From positions 2,852,001-2,916,000 of the forward strand of contig NBTC02000002.1 in NCBI GenBank assembly GCA_002082245.2: a stretch of 64,000 nucleotides of DNA. Reading direction: 5' to 3'. Below, piece after piece: positions 21,391 through 31,795 of the stretch. Each line of letters begins with the position of its first letter. Position 1 is the first letter of the stretch. The notes beneath the pieces are model-generated. The model saw only the letters and a program-made list of their open reading frames with translations. It was not told the origin of the DNA and searched no databases. The stretch is from Yersinia enterocolitica. Lineage in GTDB: Bacteria > Pseudomonadota > Gammaproteobacteria > Enterobacterales > Enterobacteriaceae. Both the position numbers and the translations under genes were made by a program.

Positions 21391-22117
21391 TATGAAACTC
21401 CTGAAAATGGAGGTCATGCGCTATAACCCAGAAAGTGATAGCGAACCTCACTTCGAAACCTTTGAAGTACCTTACGATGAGCAGACCTCTCTGCTTGATG
21501 CATTAGGCTACATCAAAGATAACCTGGCACCGGACCTCTCTTATCGCTGGTCTTGCCGAATGGCGATTTGCGGCTCATGCGGCATGATGGTCAATAAGGT
21601 TCCAAAACTTGCCTGTAAGACTTTCCTACGCGAATACACTGGCGGAATGAAAGTCGAAGCACTGGGTAACTTCCCGATTGAACGTGATTTAGTCGTTGAT
21701 ATGACTCACTTTATTGAGAGCCTGGAAGCTATCAAGCCTTACATTATTGGTAACGAGCGGAAACCGCAAGACGGCCCGAATAAGCAGACTCCGGCTCAGA
21801 TGGCGAAATACCATCAGTTCTCCGGCTGTATTAACTGTGGCTTGTGCTATGCCGCTTGCCCGCAGTTTGGCTTGAATCCTGAGTTTATCGGCCCGGCAGC
21901 TATTACCCTGGCGCACCGTTACAATTTAGATAACCGTGACCACGGTAAAAAAGAGCGTATGCCACAGCTTAACGGTAAAAATGGTGTTTGGAGCTGTACC
22001 TTCGTTGGCTACTGTTCTGAAGTTTGTCCGAAACACGTTGATCCGGCTGCTGCTATCCAACAAGGCAAGGTCGAGAGTGCTAAAGACTTCATGATCGCCA
22101 TGCTTAAACCACAATAA
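21383..22117 (+). CDS. frdB: FrdB, fumarate reductase iron-sulfur subunit
   Basis: FrdB relays electrons from the quinol site to FrdA. The 244-residue protein has the plant-type [2Fe-2S] ligands [13 protein letters not shown] plus a downstream Cys near residue 78. The C-terminal cysteine sets [12 protein letters not shown] and CSEVCPKH hold the [4Fe-4S] and [3Fe-4S] clusters. The start overlaps the frdA stop (ATGACTGA), so translation is probably coupled. frdC begins 16 bp downstream after a GGGAGG site. Confidence 0.97.
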   Translation: MTDMKLLKMEVMRYNPESDSEPHFETFEVPYDEQTSLLDALGYIKDNLAPDLSYRWSCRMAICGSCGMMVNKVPKLACKTFLREYTGGMKVEALGNFPIERDLVVDMTHFIESLEAIKPYIIGNERKPQDGPNKQTPAQMAKYHQFSGCINCGLCYAACPQFGLNPEFIGPAAITLAHRYNLDNRDHGKKERMPQLNGKNGVWSCTFVGYCSEVCPKHVDPAAAIQQGKVESAKDFMIAMLKPQ

Positions 22118-22133
22118 GGGAGGGGAGACAGTA

Positions 22134-22526
22134 ATGACTACTAAACGTAAAGCTTATGTCCGTACCATGGCCCCAAACTGGTGGCAGAAGCTCGGTTTCT
22201 ACCGCTTTTATATGGTGCGCGAAGGTACATCGATTCCGACAGTATGGTTCAGTGTTCTGTTGATTTACGGCGTGTTCGCGTTGAAAAGTGGCCCGGCGGG
22301 GTGGGAAGGCTTCGTTGGTTTCCTGCAAAACCCACTGGTGTTACTGATCAATATTATTACGTTATTGGCCGCTGTGCTACATACCAAAACCTGGTTTGAA
22401 CTGGCACCGAAAGCCGCCAATATTATCGTTAATAGCGAAAAAATGGGTCCAGAGCCAATTATCAAGGCACTGTGGGTTGTGACTGTCGTGGCTACCGCGA
22501 TTATTCTGGCCGTTGCCTTACTCTAA
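22134..22526 (+). CDS. frdC: FrdC, fumarate reductase membrane anchor
   Basis: FrdC is one of two small membrane anchors that bind menaquinol and hold FrdAB at the inner membrane. The 130-residue protein has three hydrophobic helices (about 30-50, 67-88, 108-129) and a charged N-terminus ([16 protein letters not shown]). The E-G-T-S-I-P segment near helix 1 is conserved with E. coli. It ends 16 bp before frdD. Confidence 0.96.
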   Translation: MTTKRKAYVRTMAPNWWQKLGFYRFYMVREGTSIPTVWFSVLLIYGVFALKSGPAGWEGFVGFLQNPLVLLINIITLLAAVLHTKTWFELAPKAANIIVNSEKMGPEPIIKALWVVTVVATAIILAVALL

Positions 22527-22542
22527 CTCGGAGGAGAACAAG

Positions 22543-22899
22543 ATGAATCAAGTCCCTAAACGCTCCGATGAACCTATCTTCTGGGGTCTGTTTGGCGCGG
22601 GTGGTATGTGGAGTGCAATTATTGCGCCGGCGGTAATTCTGCTGGTTGCCATTTTGCTGCCGCTGGGTGCCTTCCCTGGTGATGCGTTGAGTTATGAGCG
22701 TATTCTGGCATTCTGTCAGAGTTTCATTGGGCGGACCTTCCTGCTGCTGATGATTATTCTGCCACTGTGGTGCGGTTTACACCGTATCCATCACGCCATG
22801 CATGATTTGAAAATCCATGTCCCTGCCGGGAAATGGGTATTCTATGGTCTGGCAGCCATTCTGAGTGTGGTCACTATCATCGGTGTCCTGACGCTGTAA
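22543..22899 (+). CDS. frdD: FrdD, fumarate reductase membrane anchor
   Basis: The second membrane anchor of fumarate reductase. The start at ATG 22543 follows GGAGGAG and gives [20 protein letters not shown] (118 residues); a longer frame from 22513 overlaps frdC and has no ribosome-binding site. Three membrane helices are visible, and the [20 protein letters not shown] loop is the E. coli one. It closes the operon and is followed by a terminator. Confidence 0.96.
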   Translation: MNQVPKRSDEPIFWGLFGAGGMWSAIIAPAVILLVAILLPLGAFPGDALSYERILAFCQSFIGRTFLLLMIILPLWCGLHRIHHAMHDLKIHVPAGKWVFYGLAAILSVVTIIGVLTL

Positions 22900-22917
22900 T
22901 TATTCATGCCTAATCTG

Positions 22918-22947
22918 CGGCCTGCTCTTTAGCGGGCCGTTTTTTTT
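22918..22947 (+). terminator. Rho-independent terminator of frdABCD
   Basis: CGGCCTGC pairs with GCGGGCCG around TCTTTA, followed by eight T residues. A classical intrinsic terminator 20 bp after the frdD stop. Confidence 0.9.
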
Positions 22948-23046
22948 CCGCACTCAGCTAATAACTCAGATTCATCTATTTGCGCCCCTGATAACTGATA
23001 GCTATTCTCAACCATAGAGTAATTATCAGAAAACTAAGGAACGCCA

Positions 23047-23595
23047 ATGCGCCTGTGGTCAAAACTATCCGTATTAACTGCAACTCTGCTCTCGGTCGCC
23101 TGTAGCGTGACCCCGCCTAAAGACGTGAAAGTGGTTGATAACTTCCAACTCCCTCGCTACCTCGGCACCTGGTATGAAATAGCCCGGTTGGACCACTCTT
23201 TTGAACGTGGATTGGAGAGGGTCAGCGCTAATTACACGCCACGAGATGATGGTGGTGTAAAAGTCATTAACCGGGGTTATAACCCGCAGAAGCAGCAATG
23301 GCAGGAGAGTATCGGCAAAGCCTATTTTATTGGTTCCCCCCAACAAGCCTCGCTTAAAGTGTCATTCTTTGGGCCTTTCTATGGTGGCTATAATGTCATT
23401 GATTTAGATGATAAATATCAGCATGCCTTAATTGCCGGCCCTAATCGGGATTATTTGTGGATTTTATCCCGTACGCCAACGATCGATACTCAGACCCGCG
23501 ATCGTTTGGTTGCCGTAGCGAGGAATTATGGTTTCCCGGTTGATAAGTTGATATGGGTTAAGCAGGAAGGGCCGAGCGCAGAGATTAAAAAGTAA
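23047..23595 (+). CDS. blc: Blc, outer-membrane lipocalin
   Basis: Blc is an outer-membrane lipoprotein lipocalin that binds lysophospholipids and fatty acids, probably for membrane upkeep. The 182-residue protein has a lipobox LSVAC (Cys19) after a short hydrophobic signal, then the lipocalin signature LGTWYEIARLDHSFERGLE near residue 40 and the late motif DYLWILSRTP. Length is close to the 177 residues of E. coli. It lies downstream of frd as in E. coli and converges with gdx. Confidence 0.95.
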   Translation: MRLWSKLSVLTATLLSVACSVTPPKDVKVVDNFQLPRYLGTWYEIARLDHSFERGLERVSANYTPRDDGGVKVINRGYNPQKQQWQESIGKAYFIGSPQQASLKVSFFGPFYGGYNVIDLDDKYQHALIAGPNRDYLWILSRTPTIDTQTRDRLVAVARNYGFPVDKLIWVKQEGPSAEIKK

Positions 23596-23623
23596 TAATG
23601 CTGTGTTTTAGCCTTCAATCTGT

Positions 23624-23660
23624 AACAGCAGATCGAACTATAACCCGATCTGCTGTTCAT
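23624..23660. terminator. Hairpin between blc and gdx
   Basis: A perfect 12-bp inverted repeat, AACAGCAGATCG and CGATCTGCTGTT, with a 10-base loop in the convergent gap. It is suited to act on both strands, but the T tracts are short. Confidence 0.55.
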
Positions 23661-23687
23661 TCCGCGAGCGCTAAAGGAAATCCCTTG

Positions 23688-24002
23688 TTATGACGCCAAC
23701 TTCAAGCCGATAATTCCAGCTAAAATTAGCCCCAAGCTAAACACCCGCGCCAAACTGGCAGACTCCCCAAGCAGGGCAATACCTAAAATAGCAGTACCTA
23801 CCGCACCAATACCGGTCCAAACCGCATAGGCCGTGCCTGCTGGTAACGTTTTCATGGCATAGGCCAACAAAAAGACACTGACCGCCATCGCTACCAGAGT
23901 GATAACACTGGGGGTCAGCCGCGTAAAACCATGAGAATACTTCAGGCCAATAGCCCAAATAACTTCTAATAAACCAGCAATAACCAGAATAATCCAAGCC
24001 AT
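23688..24002 (-). CDS. gdx: Gdx (SugE), guanidinium/proton antiporter
   Basis: Gdx is a small multidrug resistance (SMR) family exporter of guanidinium. The start at ATG 24002 ([20 protein letters not shown]) gives 104 residues; a frame three codons longer is less like E. coli. Four membrane helices fill the protein, with the essential Glu in LLEVIWA (about residue 13) and the WTGIGAVGT motif of the guanidinium-exporting subtype. A guanidine-II riboswitch in the leader supports the substrate. Inner membrane. Confidence 0.96.
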   Translation of the reverse strand: MAWIILVIAGLLEVIWAIGLKYSHGFTRLTPSVITLVAMAVSVFLLAYAMKTLPAGTAYAVWTGIGAVGTAILGIALLGESASLARVFSLGLILAGIIGLKLAS

Positions 24003-24007
24003 GGTAA

Positions 24008-24066
24008 CCACCTCGCTCAGGCGGGGTCGTCCCCGAAAAACAGATGCGTGCCCAGGTCGTCCCGAA
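24008..24066 (-). ncRNA. Guanidine-II (mini-ykkC) riboswitch upstream of gdx
   Basis: Two small hairpins, each a 4-bp stem with an ACGA loop: CGGG-ACGA-CCTG (24064-24053) and GGGG-ACGA-CCCC (24034-24023), separated by 18 nt. The gdx ribosome-binding site (GAGGTGG) follows 8 nt after the second hairpin. This is the defining architecture of the mini-ykkC/guanidine-II class, in which paired loops bind guanidinium and free the ribosome-binding site. No hairpin with a T tract lies between it and gdx, so control is likely translational. Confidence 0.92.
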
Positions 24067-24179
24067 CAGCATAAAGGTAAGAGGGATACGTTATCACGCT
24101 AAATAATAAGCAGCAATATTATGGCCGATCAAAAACAAATCCGGCGGCAATCGCCGCCGATAAGAATATAAACAGACGT

Positions 24180-24311
24180 TTATTCAGCGCTACGTTCAAT
24201 CGCACTACCTGCACTTTGAACATCTTTGCCAACACCTTTCGTGGTGTTGCAGGCGCTCAATGAAGAGATAACCAACAATGAAAAAATAATGGCGATGCTT
24301 TTCTTTAACAT
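24180..24311 (-). CDS. ecnB: Entericidin-type small lipoprotein
   Basis: A 43-residue lipoprotein. The signal sequence MLKKSIAIIFSLLVISS ends in the lipobox LSAC (Cys21), followed by NTTKGVGKDVQSAGSAIERS, an amphipathic segment matching the entericidin family (EcnA/EcnB). In E. coli EcnB is a stationary-phase bacteriolytic lipoprotein with EcnA as antidote; only one member is visible here. An AAGGAACC ribosome-binding site lies 6 bp upstream. The blc-gdx-ecn-efp order is as in E. coli. Whether it acts as toxin or antidote cannot be read from sequence. Confidence 0.9.
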   Translation of the reverse strand: MLKKSIAIIFSLLVISSLSACNTTKGVGKDVQSAGSAIERSAE

Positions 24312-24450
24312 TATAAAGGTTCCTTATAGGGCATTTGGCTTACTCACCTTATAAGGATAGTCAAAAAAACAGCATTGCACTTTTTCCGACTCAATTAACA
24401 GCACTACAGTGCGCTATCGATAAAACCCACATCCGACAGGCCCAGATAGC

Positions 24451-24476
24451 AGAAAACCGCGTTTAAGCGGTTTTCT
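24451..24476. terminator. Terminator after efp
   Basis: AGAAAACCGC pairs with GCGGTTTTCT around a six-base centre. The TTTT on either arm makes it usable in both directions; it lies 32 bp beyond the efp stop. Confidence 0.75.
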
Positions 24477-24507
24477 TTCATTCCCAGCGCATCTTATTTA
24501 TTAAGAC

Positions 24508-25074
24508 TTACTTAACGCGAGAAACATATTCGCCAGAGCGGGTATCAACTTTGATAACTTCGCCAACCTGTACGAATAATGGCACTTTGACCACGGCACC
24601 GGTACTCAGAGTTGCAGGCTTACCACCGGTACCGGCAGTGTCACCTTTTAGACCTGGGTCAGTGTCAGTGATTTCGAGTTCAACAAAGTTTGGTGGGCTG
24701 ACAGCGATAGGCTGACCATTCCACAGAGTCACGATACATTCAGCCTGATCAATCAGCCATTTGTCGTTATCGCCAATGGCTTTGGCATCAGCTTGCAACT
24801 GCTCGTAAGTCTCGTTATTCATGAAGTGCCAGAACTCACCGTCGTTGTACAGGTAAGTCAGGTTCAAATCGTTAACGTCTGCGCCTTCGGCTGAGTCGGT
24901 AGATTTAAAGGTTTTTTCAACGCGTGAACCGGTCAGCAGGCGGCGCATCTTAACACGAGCAAAAGCTTGGCCTTTGCCTGGTTTTACGAACTCGCTGGCT
25001 TCAACTGCATAAGGCTCGCCCTCGAACATGATTTTAAGACCGGGACGAAAATCGTTGCTATAATAAGTGGCCAT
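24508..25074 (-). CDS. efp: Elongation factor P
   Basis: EF-P binds between the P and E sites and relieves stalling at polyproline stretches. The start ATG at 25074 ([17 protein letters not shown]) gives 188 residues, exactly the E. coli length; a longer frame overlaps epmB and is spurious. Domain I carries Lys34 at the tip (VKPGKGQAF), the residue beta-lysylated by EpmA with beta-lysine from EpmB. Domains II and III are OB folds. It is divergent from epmB across 36 bp. Confidence 0.97.
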   Translation of the reverse strand: MATYYSNDFRPGLKIMFEGEPYAVEASEFVKPGKGQAFARVKMRRLLTGSRVEKTFKSTDSAEGADVNDLNLTYLYNDGEFWHFMNNETYEQLQADAKAIGDNDKWLIDQAECIVTLWNGQPIAVSPPNFVELEITDTDPGLKGDTAGTGGKPATLSTGAVVKVPLFVQVGEVIKVDTRSGEYVSRVK

Positions 25075-25110
25075 AATGGTCCTCAAGAAACTGGTAGTTA
25101 AGCCTAAAAA

Positions 25111-26142
25111 ATGGCAAGTATTGTAACCCGAAACATGCCAATTAGAGAAGATTGGTTGCAACAACTCGCCGATGTAATTACTGATCCGGCCGAATTGCTA
25201 AGAATTCTTTCCTTAAATGAACACCCCAACCTGCAACAAGGTATTGAGGCTCGTCGTTTATTCCCTCTCAGAGTACCTCGCGCTTTTGTTGCGCGTATGC
25301 GGCTGGGAGATCCGTCTGACCCATTATTGCTTCAGGTGCTGACCGCACGCGAAGAGTTTATCGCAGTACCCGGTTTTACCAATGACCCGCTTGATGAACA
25401 ACGCAGCGTCGTACCCGGCTTGTTGCACAAGTATCGCAACCGCGCACTGCTGCTGGTAAAAGGCGGCTGTGCCGTCAATTGCCGCTATTGTTTCCGCCGC
25501 CATTTCCCTTATCAGGATAACCAAGGCAACAAAGCCAATTGGCATCAGGCACTGGATTATATCCGCCAGCACCCAGAGCTAGACGAGATCATCTTTTCCG
25601 GCGGTGACCCGCTTATGGCGAAAGACCACGAGCTCAGTTGGTTGCTGGATGAGCTGGAAAACATATCTCACATCAAACGCTTACGCATCCATACCCGGTT
25701 ACCGGTGGTTATCCCTGACCGTATCACTGCGGCGCTATGCCAGCGGCTGGGTGATACTCGATTACAAGTGCTAATGGTTACACATATAAACCACGCCAAT
25801 GAAATCGATCAGCCTTTGCGGGACAGTATGGCACAGCTCAAACGGGCGGGTGTAACCCTCTTAAATCAGAGTGTGCTGTTGCGAGGGGTCAATGATGATG
25901 CCGAGGTATTGGCAACATTAAGCAATGCCTTGTTTGATGCTGGTATTCTGCCTTACTACATTCATGTACTGGATAAAGTGCAAGGTGCGGCTCACTTTAT
26001 GGTCGATGATGACGAAGCACGGCTATTAATGAAAGGTCTGCTAAGCCGCGTATCCGGTTATTTGGTTCCCCGTTTAGCACGGGAAATCGGCGGTGAACCG
26101 AGCAAGACCCCGCTGGATCTCCGATTGATGCAGGATGAATAA
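25111..26142 (+). CDS. epmB: EpmB, lysine 2,3-aminomutase for EF-P modification
   Basis: EpmB (YjeK) is a radical SAM/PLP enzyme converting L-lysine to (R)-beta-lysine, which EpmA ligates to EF-P. The 343-residue protein has the radical SAM cluster [15 protein letters not shown] near residue 115, the GGDPL motif, and the PLP-lysine region near the C-terminus (GAAHFMV...[14 protein letters not shown]). It is divergent from efp, so the shared gap probably holds both promoters. Confidence 0.97.
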   Translation: MASIVTRNMPIREDWLQQLADVITDPAELLRILSLNEHPNLQQGIEARRLFPLRVPRAFVARMRLGDPSDPLLLQVLTAREEFIAVPGFTNDPLDEQRSVVPGLLHKYRNRALLLVKGGCAVNCRYCFRRHFPYQDNQGNKANWHQALDYIRQHPELDEIIFSGGDPLMAKDHELSWLLDELENISHIKRLRIHTRLPVVIPDRITAALCQRLGDTRLQVLMVTHINHANEIDQPLRDSMAQLKRAGVTLLNQSVLLRGVNDDAEVLATLSNALFDAGILPYYIHVLDKVQGAAHFMVDDDEARLLMKGLLSRVSGYLVPRLAREIGGEPSKTPLDLRLMQDE

Positions 26143-26143
26143 T

Positions 26144-26250
26144 TCGGGTGACAAATCTGCCGGGAGCAGATTTGAACGCGGCTTGCAGCGGCTTTGTAGA
26201 GGCGAGGTCCATGAATGGGCCGAGTAACGAGTGCAGCCAGAAAGATGACG
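26144..26250. repeat. Possible interspersed repeat with a strong hairpin
   Basis: The segment opens with ATTCGGGTGACAAATCTGC. It contains a perfect 9-bp hairpin, CAAATCTGC and GCAGATTTG around CGGGA (26152-26174), and is Gly/Arg-like noncoding DNA. It reminds me of intergenic repeats seen in Yersinia and Serratia genomes, but I cannot name the family, and no second copy exists in this window. Confidence 0.35.
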
Positions 26251-26258
26251 GCTGTAAC

Positions 26259-26288
26259 AAGCAGGGGATGCCATGGCATCCCCTGCTT
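26259..26288. terminator. Bidirectional terminator between epmB and yjeI
   Basis: A 30-bp near-perfect palindrome, AAGCAGGGGATGCC joined directly to ATGGCATCCCCTGCTT. It has A residues on the left and T residues on the right, in a convergent gap. Confidence 0.85.
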
Positions 26289-26311
26289 TATTTAAATTCT
26301 TGCTTGAGCTA

Positions 26312-26656
26312 TCAAGGGCACTTATAAACTTCACCAACCATTTTGCTATCCAGTGGTGCAAAGCTTGATAAGAAGGTTTCGCTCGGGCTGGTAGCACCGT
26401 AAATTACGTTGCCGCCCATTGCTGCTGCTTTATTACGTAGGTCATTTGCTGCCCCACGCATAGAACTGCTTTCACCGCCACCACCTGAGAACCAGTTACT
26501 CTGAGTACCAGCCACCTGGCCGACCAACTGACATTCAGCACCAGGCTTCGTATCAGAGAATTTCACTTGCTCACCCGCCGAACTTAATTGGTTAGTGGAG
26601 CTACAACCCGCCAGCAACAGCGCTGCTGAAAGGCCAAGTAACACTTTAATCCGCAT
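26312..26656 (-). CDS. yjeI: YjeI-like DUF4156 lipoprotein
   Basis: A small lipoprotein of the DUF4156 family, function unknown. The start ATG at 26656 follows a GGGGA site within the preceding codons; an ATG 12 bp upstream has no such site. The 114-residue protein has signal MRIKVLLGLSAALLLAGC with lipobox LAGC. A Cys-containing segment (GAECQLVG), a Gly/Ser-rich loop (SGGGGESSSMRGAANDLR) and MGGNVIYG follow, all shared with E. coli YjeI. The two remaining cysteines could form a disulfide. Confidence 0.9.
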   Translation of the reverse strand: MRIKVLLGLSAALLLAGCSSTNQLSSAGEQVKFSDTKPGAECQLVGQVAGTQSNWFSGGGGESSSMRGAANDLRNKAAAMGGNVIYGATSPSETFLSSFAPLDSKMVGEVYKCP

Positions 26657-26942
26657 TTTTTTCCCCATTCGAAGTTGAGAATCACGCTAAAGATTACCAG
26701 AAAGCACCGCTGCCGCTTAGGCATCCGTTGCCGAAATTATCCAAATACTCGATGTCGAGCCTGATGGTTAATGATTAACAGTTTACACATTAAATTACTG
26801 CCACGACTAAAAAAAGTCCTGCAATCATCACACTGAATGAAATAAAACCGCTTTTATGATGGTTGGTTACGAAATTTGAACCAGAAAAGACTGAGTATAG
26901 GATAACACGGAGTAGCGTTATGGCAGATTTTGGTGGCAATAG
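26657..26942. other. Intergenic region upstream of yjeI
   Basis: AT-rich DNA between yjeI and the groEL terminator. The yjeI promoter must lie here. I see no convincing gene; a 64-codon frame running through the groEL terminator is not credible. Confidence 0.6.
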
Positions 26943-26978
26943 ATAAAACAAAAGCGAGCAGGTCACCCCACTCGCTTT
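26943..26978 (-). terminator. Terminator of groES-groEL
   Basis: On the minus strand AAAGCGAG pairs with CTCGCTTT around a 12-base loop, followed by TTTGTTTT. It lies about 60 bp after the groEL stop. Confidence 0.8.
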
Positions 26979-27035
26979 CATCAACAGCTTGTCCCTTTTG
27001 CTACCAATCTAATGGCAGCTCAAAGGTTGGCAGCA

Positions 27036-28721
<1,686 letters not shown>

Positions 28722-28735
28722 TTAGAGAGCGTGAA

Positions 28736-29086
<351 letters not shown>

Positions 29087-29107
29087 TCATAACCGATACC
29101 GTGACAT

Positions 29108-29142
29108 TCTAAGTGGGGGCAGCCTCTCATCCCTTCAAGGGA
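29108..29142 (-). promoter_or_regulatory. Sigma-32 heat-shock promoter of groESL
   Basis: On the minus strand CCCTTGAAGG (-35, CTTGAA at 29139-29134) is followed after 14 bp by CCCCCACTT (-10, 29119-29111). This fits the RpoH consensus and closely resembles the E. coli groE promoter. Confidence 0.85.
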
Positions 29143-29282
29143 GACGACAAAAAAAATTTCACTTTTTTTCACCCTGAGCAGGAAGATTCTCATCCCCAGG
29201 TGGCCTACCCACCACAGAAAGCCCTGTGATTTACTTTATAAATTTATGATTAATAAACAGGCTATTAGAATAAGCCCACAAC

Positions 29283-29798
29283 TTACTTCTCATCTTTGAA
29301 ACGATTATCTGTAGGTTTATCATCCTCATCGGGATGATGCTCTACGGTGAAGTGGTCATCAGCTTTGCGCTGAAACTCACCATCAAAGGTATTGCCACCG
29401 CCCATTGGGCCAGTACCATTGTGAGTAAAACCGCCACCACGATAAATATTCAGATGTGGCATCAGTTTTAGCGTTAACGATTTTTGAATCGGTGGTAATA
29501 GCAGCAACAAACCGAGGAAGTCGGTGAAGAAGCCGGGGATCAACAGCAAGAAGCCAGCCAAGATCAGCGACACACTTTTAACCATCTCCGCCGCCGGGCT
29601 TTCCCCGGCAGCCAGTTTTTGCTGCATCTGCATAAAGGTTTTTATCCCCTGGTTACGCACCAGAGAGATCCCCACACAGGAGCTAAGGATCACCAACAGC
29701 AGGGTAACCAACACACCCAATACAGCTGCAACCTTGATAAATATCGATATTTCTATATATGCCAATAAAAATATCAGCGCTAACGGTAACCAACGCAC
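29283..29798 (-). CDS. fxsA: FxsA, inner-membrane protein (phage T7 exclusion suppressor)
   Basis: FxsA is a small inner-membrane protein whose overproduction relieves F-plasmid exclusion of phage T7 in E. coli; its normal role is unclear. The 171-residue protein has N-terminal helices (4-24, 26-47), a third hydrophobic stretch (about 75-105, LILAGFLLLIPGFFTDFLGL) and a cytoplasmic acidic, His-rich C-terminal tail (DDHFTVEHHPDEDDKP) longer than in E. coli (158 residues). The groESL-fxsA-aspA neighbourhood is conserved. Confidence 0.94.
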   Translation of the reverse strand: MRWLPLALIFLLAYIEISIFIKVAAVLGVLVTLLLVILSSCVGISLVRNQGIKTFMQMQQKLAAGESPAAEMVKSVSLILAGFLLLIPGFFTDFLGLLLLLPPIQKSLTLKLMPHLNIYRGGGFTHNGTGPMGGGNTFDGEFQRKADDHFTVEHHPDEDDKPTDNRFKDEK

Positions 29799-30239
29799 CG
29801 CATTCTCCTTATTCCAATCATTCAGTATCCCTCATCAGGTAAACCTGCCTGACAGATACCATGAAAACCTTGACCCGGCTGATGCTAACACGCCATTTCC
29901 CCTCGATTAGCGGATTGCAGCGTCAGCTCCCCCTTCAACGTGGGTCGACTACAGTAAAATGGTGATGGTTGGCTCTATTTTCAAGTTGCAGCCATACTTT
30001 TATTACTAATTAATCTAACTGTGAGAAGAATCACAGATATCAGATCATCTCGATTAATTCCGACCATATAGTGATCTCAGTTCAAGGCTTTTTGTCGCTA
30101 AGCAGCATATGATCCTGTCAGCAAGAAGATGAGTGGTTAATCTTTCCGCACTAAAGGTTCATAGCGGCATCATATTGCTCACGGCGGCATTATTAAATTA
30201 ACAAATACAAAACAAGACAGCACAATAGAGAAGGTTCTC
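29799..30239. other. fxsA/aspA divergent regulatory region
   Basis: 441 bp without a gene. It holds the CRP site described separately and must carry the aspA and fxsA promoters. The last 60 bp are A-rich, with a GAGAAGG ribosome-binding site for aspA. Confidence 0.7.
30020..30035. promoter_or_regulatory. CRP binding site upstream of aspA
   Basis: TGTGAGAAGAATCACA is a perfect TGTGA-N6-TCACA palindrome. E. coli aspA is activated by CRP-cAMP, so this is likely the aspA activator site, although it is about 205 bp upstream of the start codon. Confidence 0.85.
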
Positions 30240-31676
30240 ATGTCAAATAACATTCGTATTGAAGAAGACCTGTTAGGTACACGAGAAGTCCCCGCAGAGG
30301 CTTACTACGGTGTTCATACCCTGCGTGCGATTGAAAACTTCTATATCAGTAACAGCAAAATCAGTGATGTTCCAGAGTTTGTACGCGGCATGGTCATGGT
30401 AAAAAAAGCAGCGGCAATGGCGAACAAAGAGCTACACACTATTCCACGCAAAATCGCGGATATCATTATTCAGGCATGTGATGAAGTTCTGGATAAAGGG
30501 AAGTGTATGGATCAGTTCCCGGTTGACGTGTTCCAAGGCGGCGCCGGTACCTCTTTAAACATGAACACCAACGAAGTTCTGGCCAATATCGGTCTGGAGC
30601 TGATGGGCTACCAGAAGGGAGAGTATCAATACCTTAACCCTAACGACCATCTGAACAAATGCCAATCCACCAACGATGCCTACCCAACCGGTTTCCGCAT
30701 TGCGGTTTATACTTCCATCATGAAGTTGATCGAGGCGATTGATCAGTTAAAAGAAGGTTTCGAAAGAAAATCCAAAGAATTCGAAAAAATCCTGAAAATG
30801 GGCCGTACTCAGTTACAGGATGCGGTGCCAATGACGCTGGGTCAGGAATTCAAAGCCTTTGCTATCTTATTAAAAGAAGAAACCAAGAACCTGCAACGTA
30901 CCGCAGAATTGCTGCTGGAAGTTAACCTGGGTGCCACCGCTATCGGTACTGCGCTGAACACACCAGAAGGCTACTCACAGTTAGCAATACAGAAATTATC
31001 TGAAATCAGTGGTTTGGCTTGTGTTCCGGCGGAAGACCTGATCGAAGCTACTTCTGACTGTGGCGCTTACGTGATGGTGCACAGTGCGCTAAAACGCCTG
31101 GCCGTTAAGATGTCAAAAATCTGCAACGACTTACGTTTGCTGTCATCTGGCCCACGTACTGGTCTGAATGAAATCAATCTGCCAGAATTACAGGCAGGTT
31201 CTTCAATCATGCCGGCCAAAGTTAACCCGGTTATCCCTGAAGTCGTTAACCAGGTTTGTTTTAAGGTGATCGGTAACGACACTTGCATTACTATGGCGGC
31301 CGAAGCAGGCCAACTCCAGTTGAACGTTATGGAGCCAGTGATTGGTCAGGCTATGTTTGAGTCTATCCATATCCTGACAAACGCCTGTTATAACCTGTTG
31401 GAAAAATGCATTAACGGTATTACTGCCAACAAAGAGGTCTGCGAACGTTACGTCTTTAACTCCATCGGTATCGTCACCTATCTCAACCCATTCATTGGCC
31501 ACCATAATGGTGACATCGTGGGTAAAATCTGTGCAGAAACCGGTAAAAATGTGCGGGAAGTTGTTCTAGAACGCGGCTTGTTGACTGAAGCTGAGCTGGA
31601 CGACATTTTCTCTGTTGAAAACCTGATGCATCCGGCTTATAAAGCGAAACGTTATACCGATGAAAATGAACAATAA
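30240..31676 (+). CDS. aspA: AspA, aspartate ammonia-lyase
   Basis: AspA converts L-aspartate to fumarate and ammonia; anaerobically the fumarate feeds fumarate reductase. The 478-residue tetrameric protein has the fumarase/aspartase signature [11 protein letters not shown] (near residue 320) with the SS loop holding the catalytic Ser, and the [10 protein letters not shown] substrate motif. Residue 363 is Val (GTT codon in LNVMEP), the form I recall as active in non-pestis Yersinia. Followed by a terminator and dcuA. Confidence 0.98.
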   Translation: MSNNIRIEEDLLGTREVPAEAYYGVHTLRAIENFYISNSKISDVPEFVRGMVMVKKAAAMANKELHTIPRKIADIIIQACDEVLDKGKCMDQFPVDVFQGGAGTSLNMNTNEVLANIGLELMGYQKGEYQYLNPNDHLNKCQSTNDAYPTGFRIAVYTSIMKLIEAIDQLKEGFERKSKEFEKILKMGRTQLQDAVPMTLGQEFKAFAILLKEETKNLQRTAELLLEVNLGATAIGTALNTPEGYSQLAIQKLSEISGLACVPAEDLIEATSDCGAYVMVHSALKRLAVKMSKICNDLRLLSSGPRTGLNEINLPELQAGSSIMPAKVNPVIPEVVNQVCFKVIGNDTCITMAAEAGQLQLNVMEPVIGQAMFESIHILTNACYNLLEKCINGITANKEVCERYVFNSIGIVTYLNPFIGHHNGDIVGKICAETGKNVREVVLERGLLTEAELDDIFSVENLMHPAYKAKRYTDENEQ

Positions 31677-31697
31677 AATAATCATCCGGTAGCCCTG

Positions 31698-31735
31698 AAA
31701 GGCACGCATGCTCCTCTGGACGGCGTGCCTTTTTA
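31698..31735 (+). terminator. Terminator after aspA
   Basis: AAAGGCACGC pairs with GCGTGCCTTT around a 15-base loop, followed by TTTTT. It would partly separate aspA from dcuA, as in E. coli. Confidence 0.8.
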
Positions 31736-31795
31736 CTTTCTGGCAAACACAATTTTTTAACTTTAATTTTTCATTTGGATCAAGGAGTAAACACT

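Noticed and set aside
24508..25164. Long version of EF-P with 30 extra N-terminal residues
   Set aside because: The extra part overlaps epmB on the other strand and is absent from EF-P proteins.
26790..26984. A 64-codon minus-strand frame with a hydrophobic end
   Set aside because: It starts inside the groEL terminator and has no ribosome-binding site.
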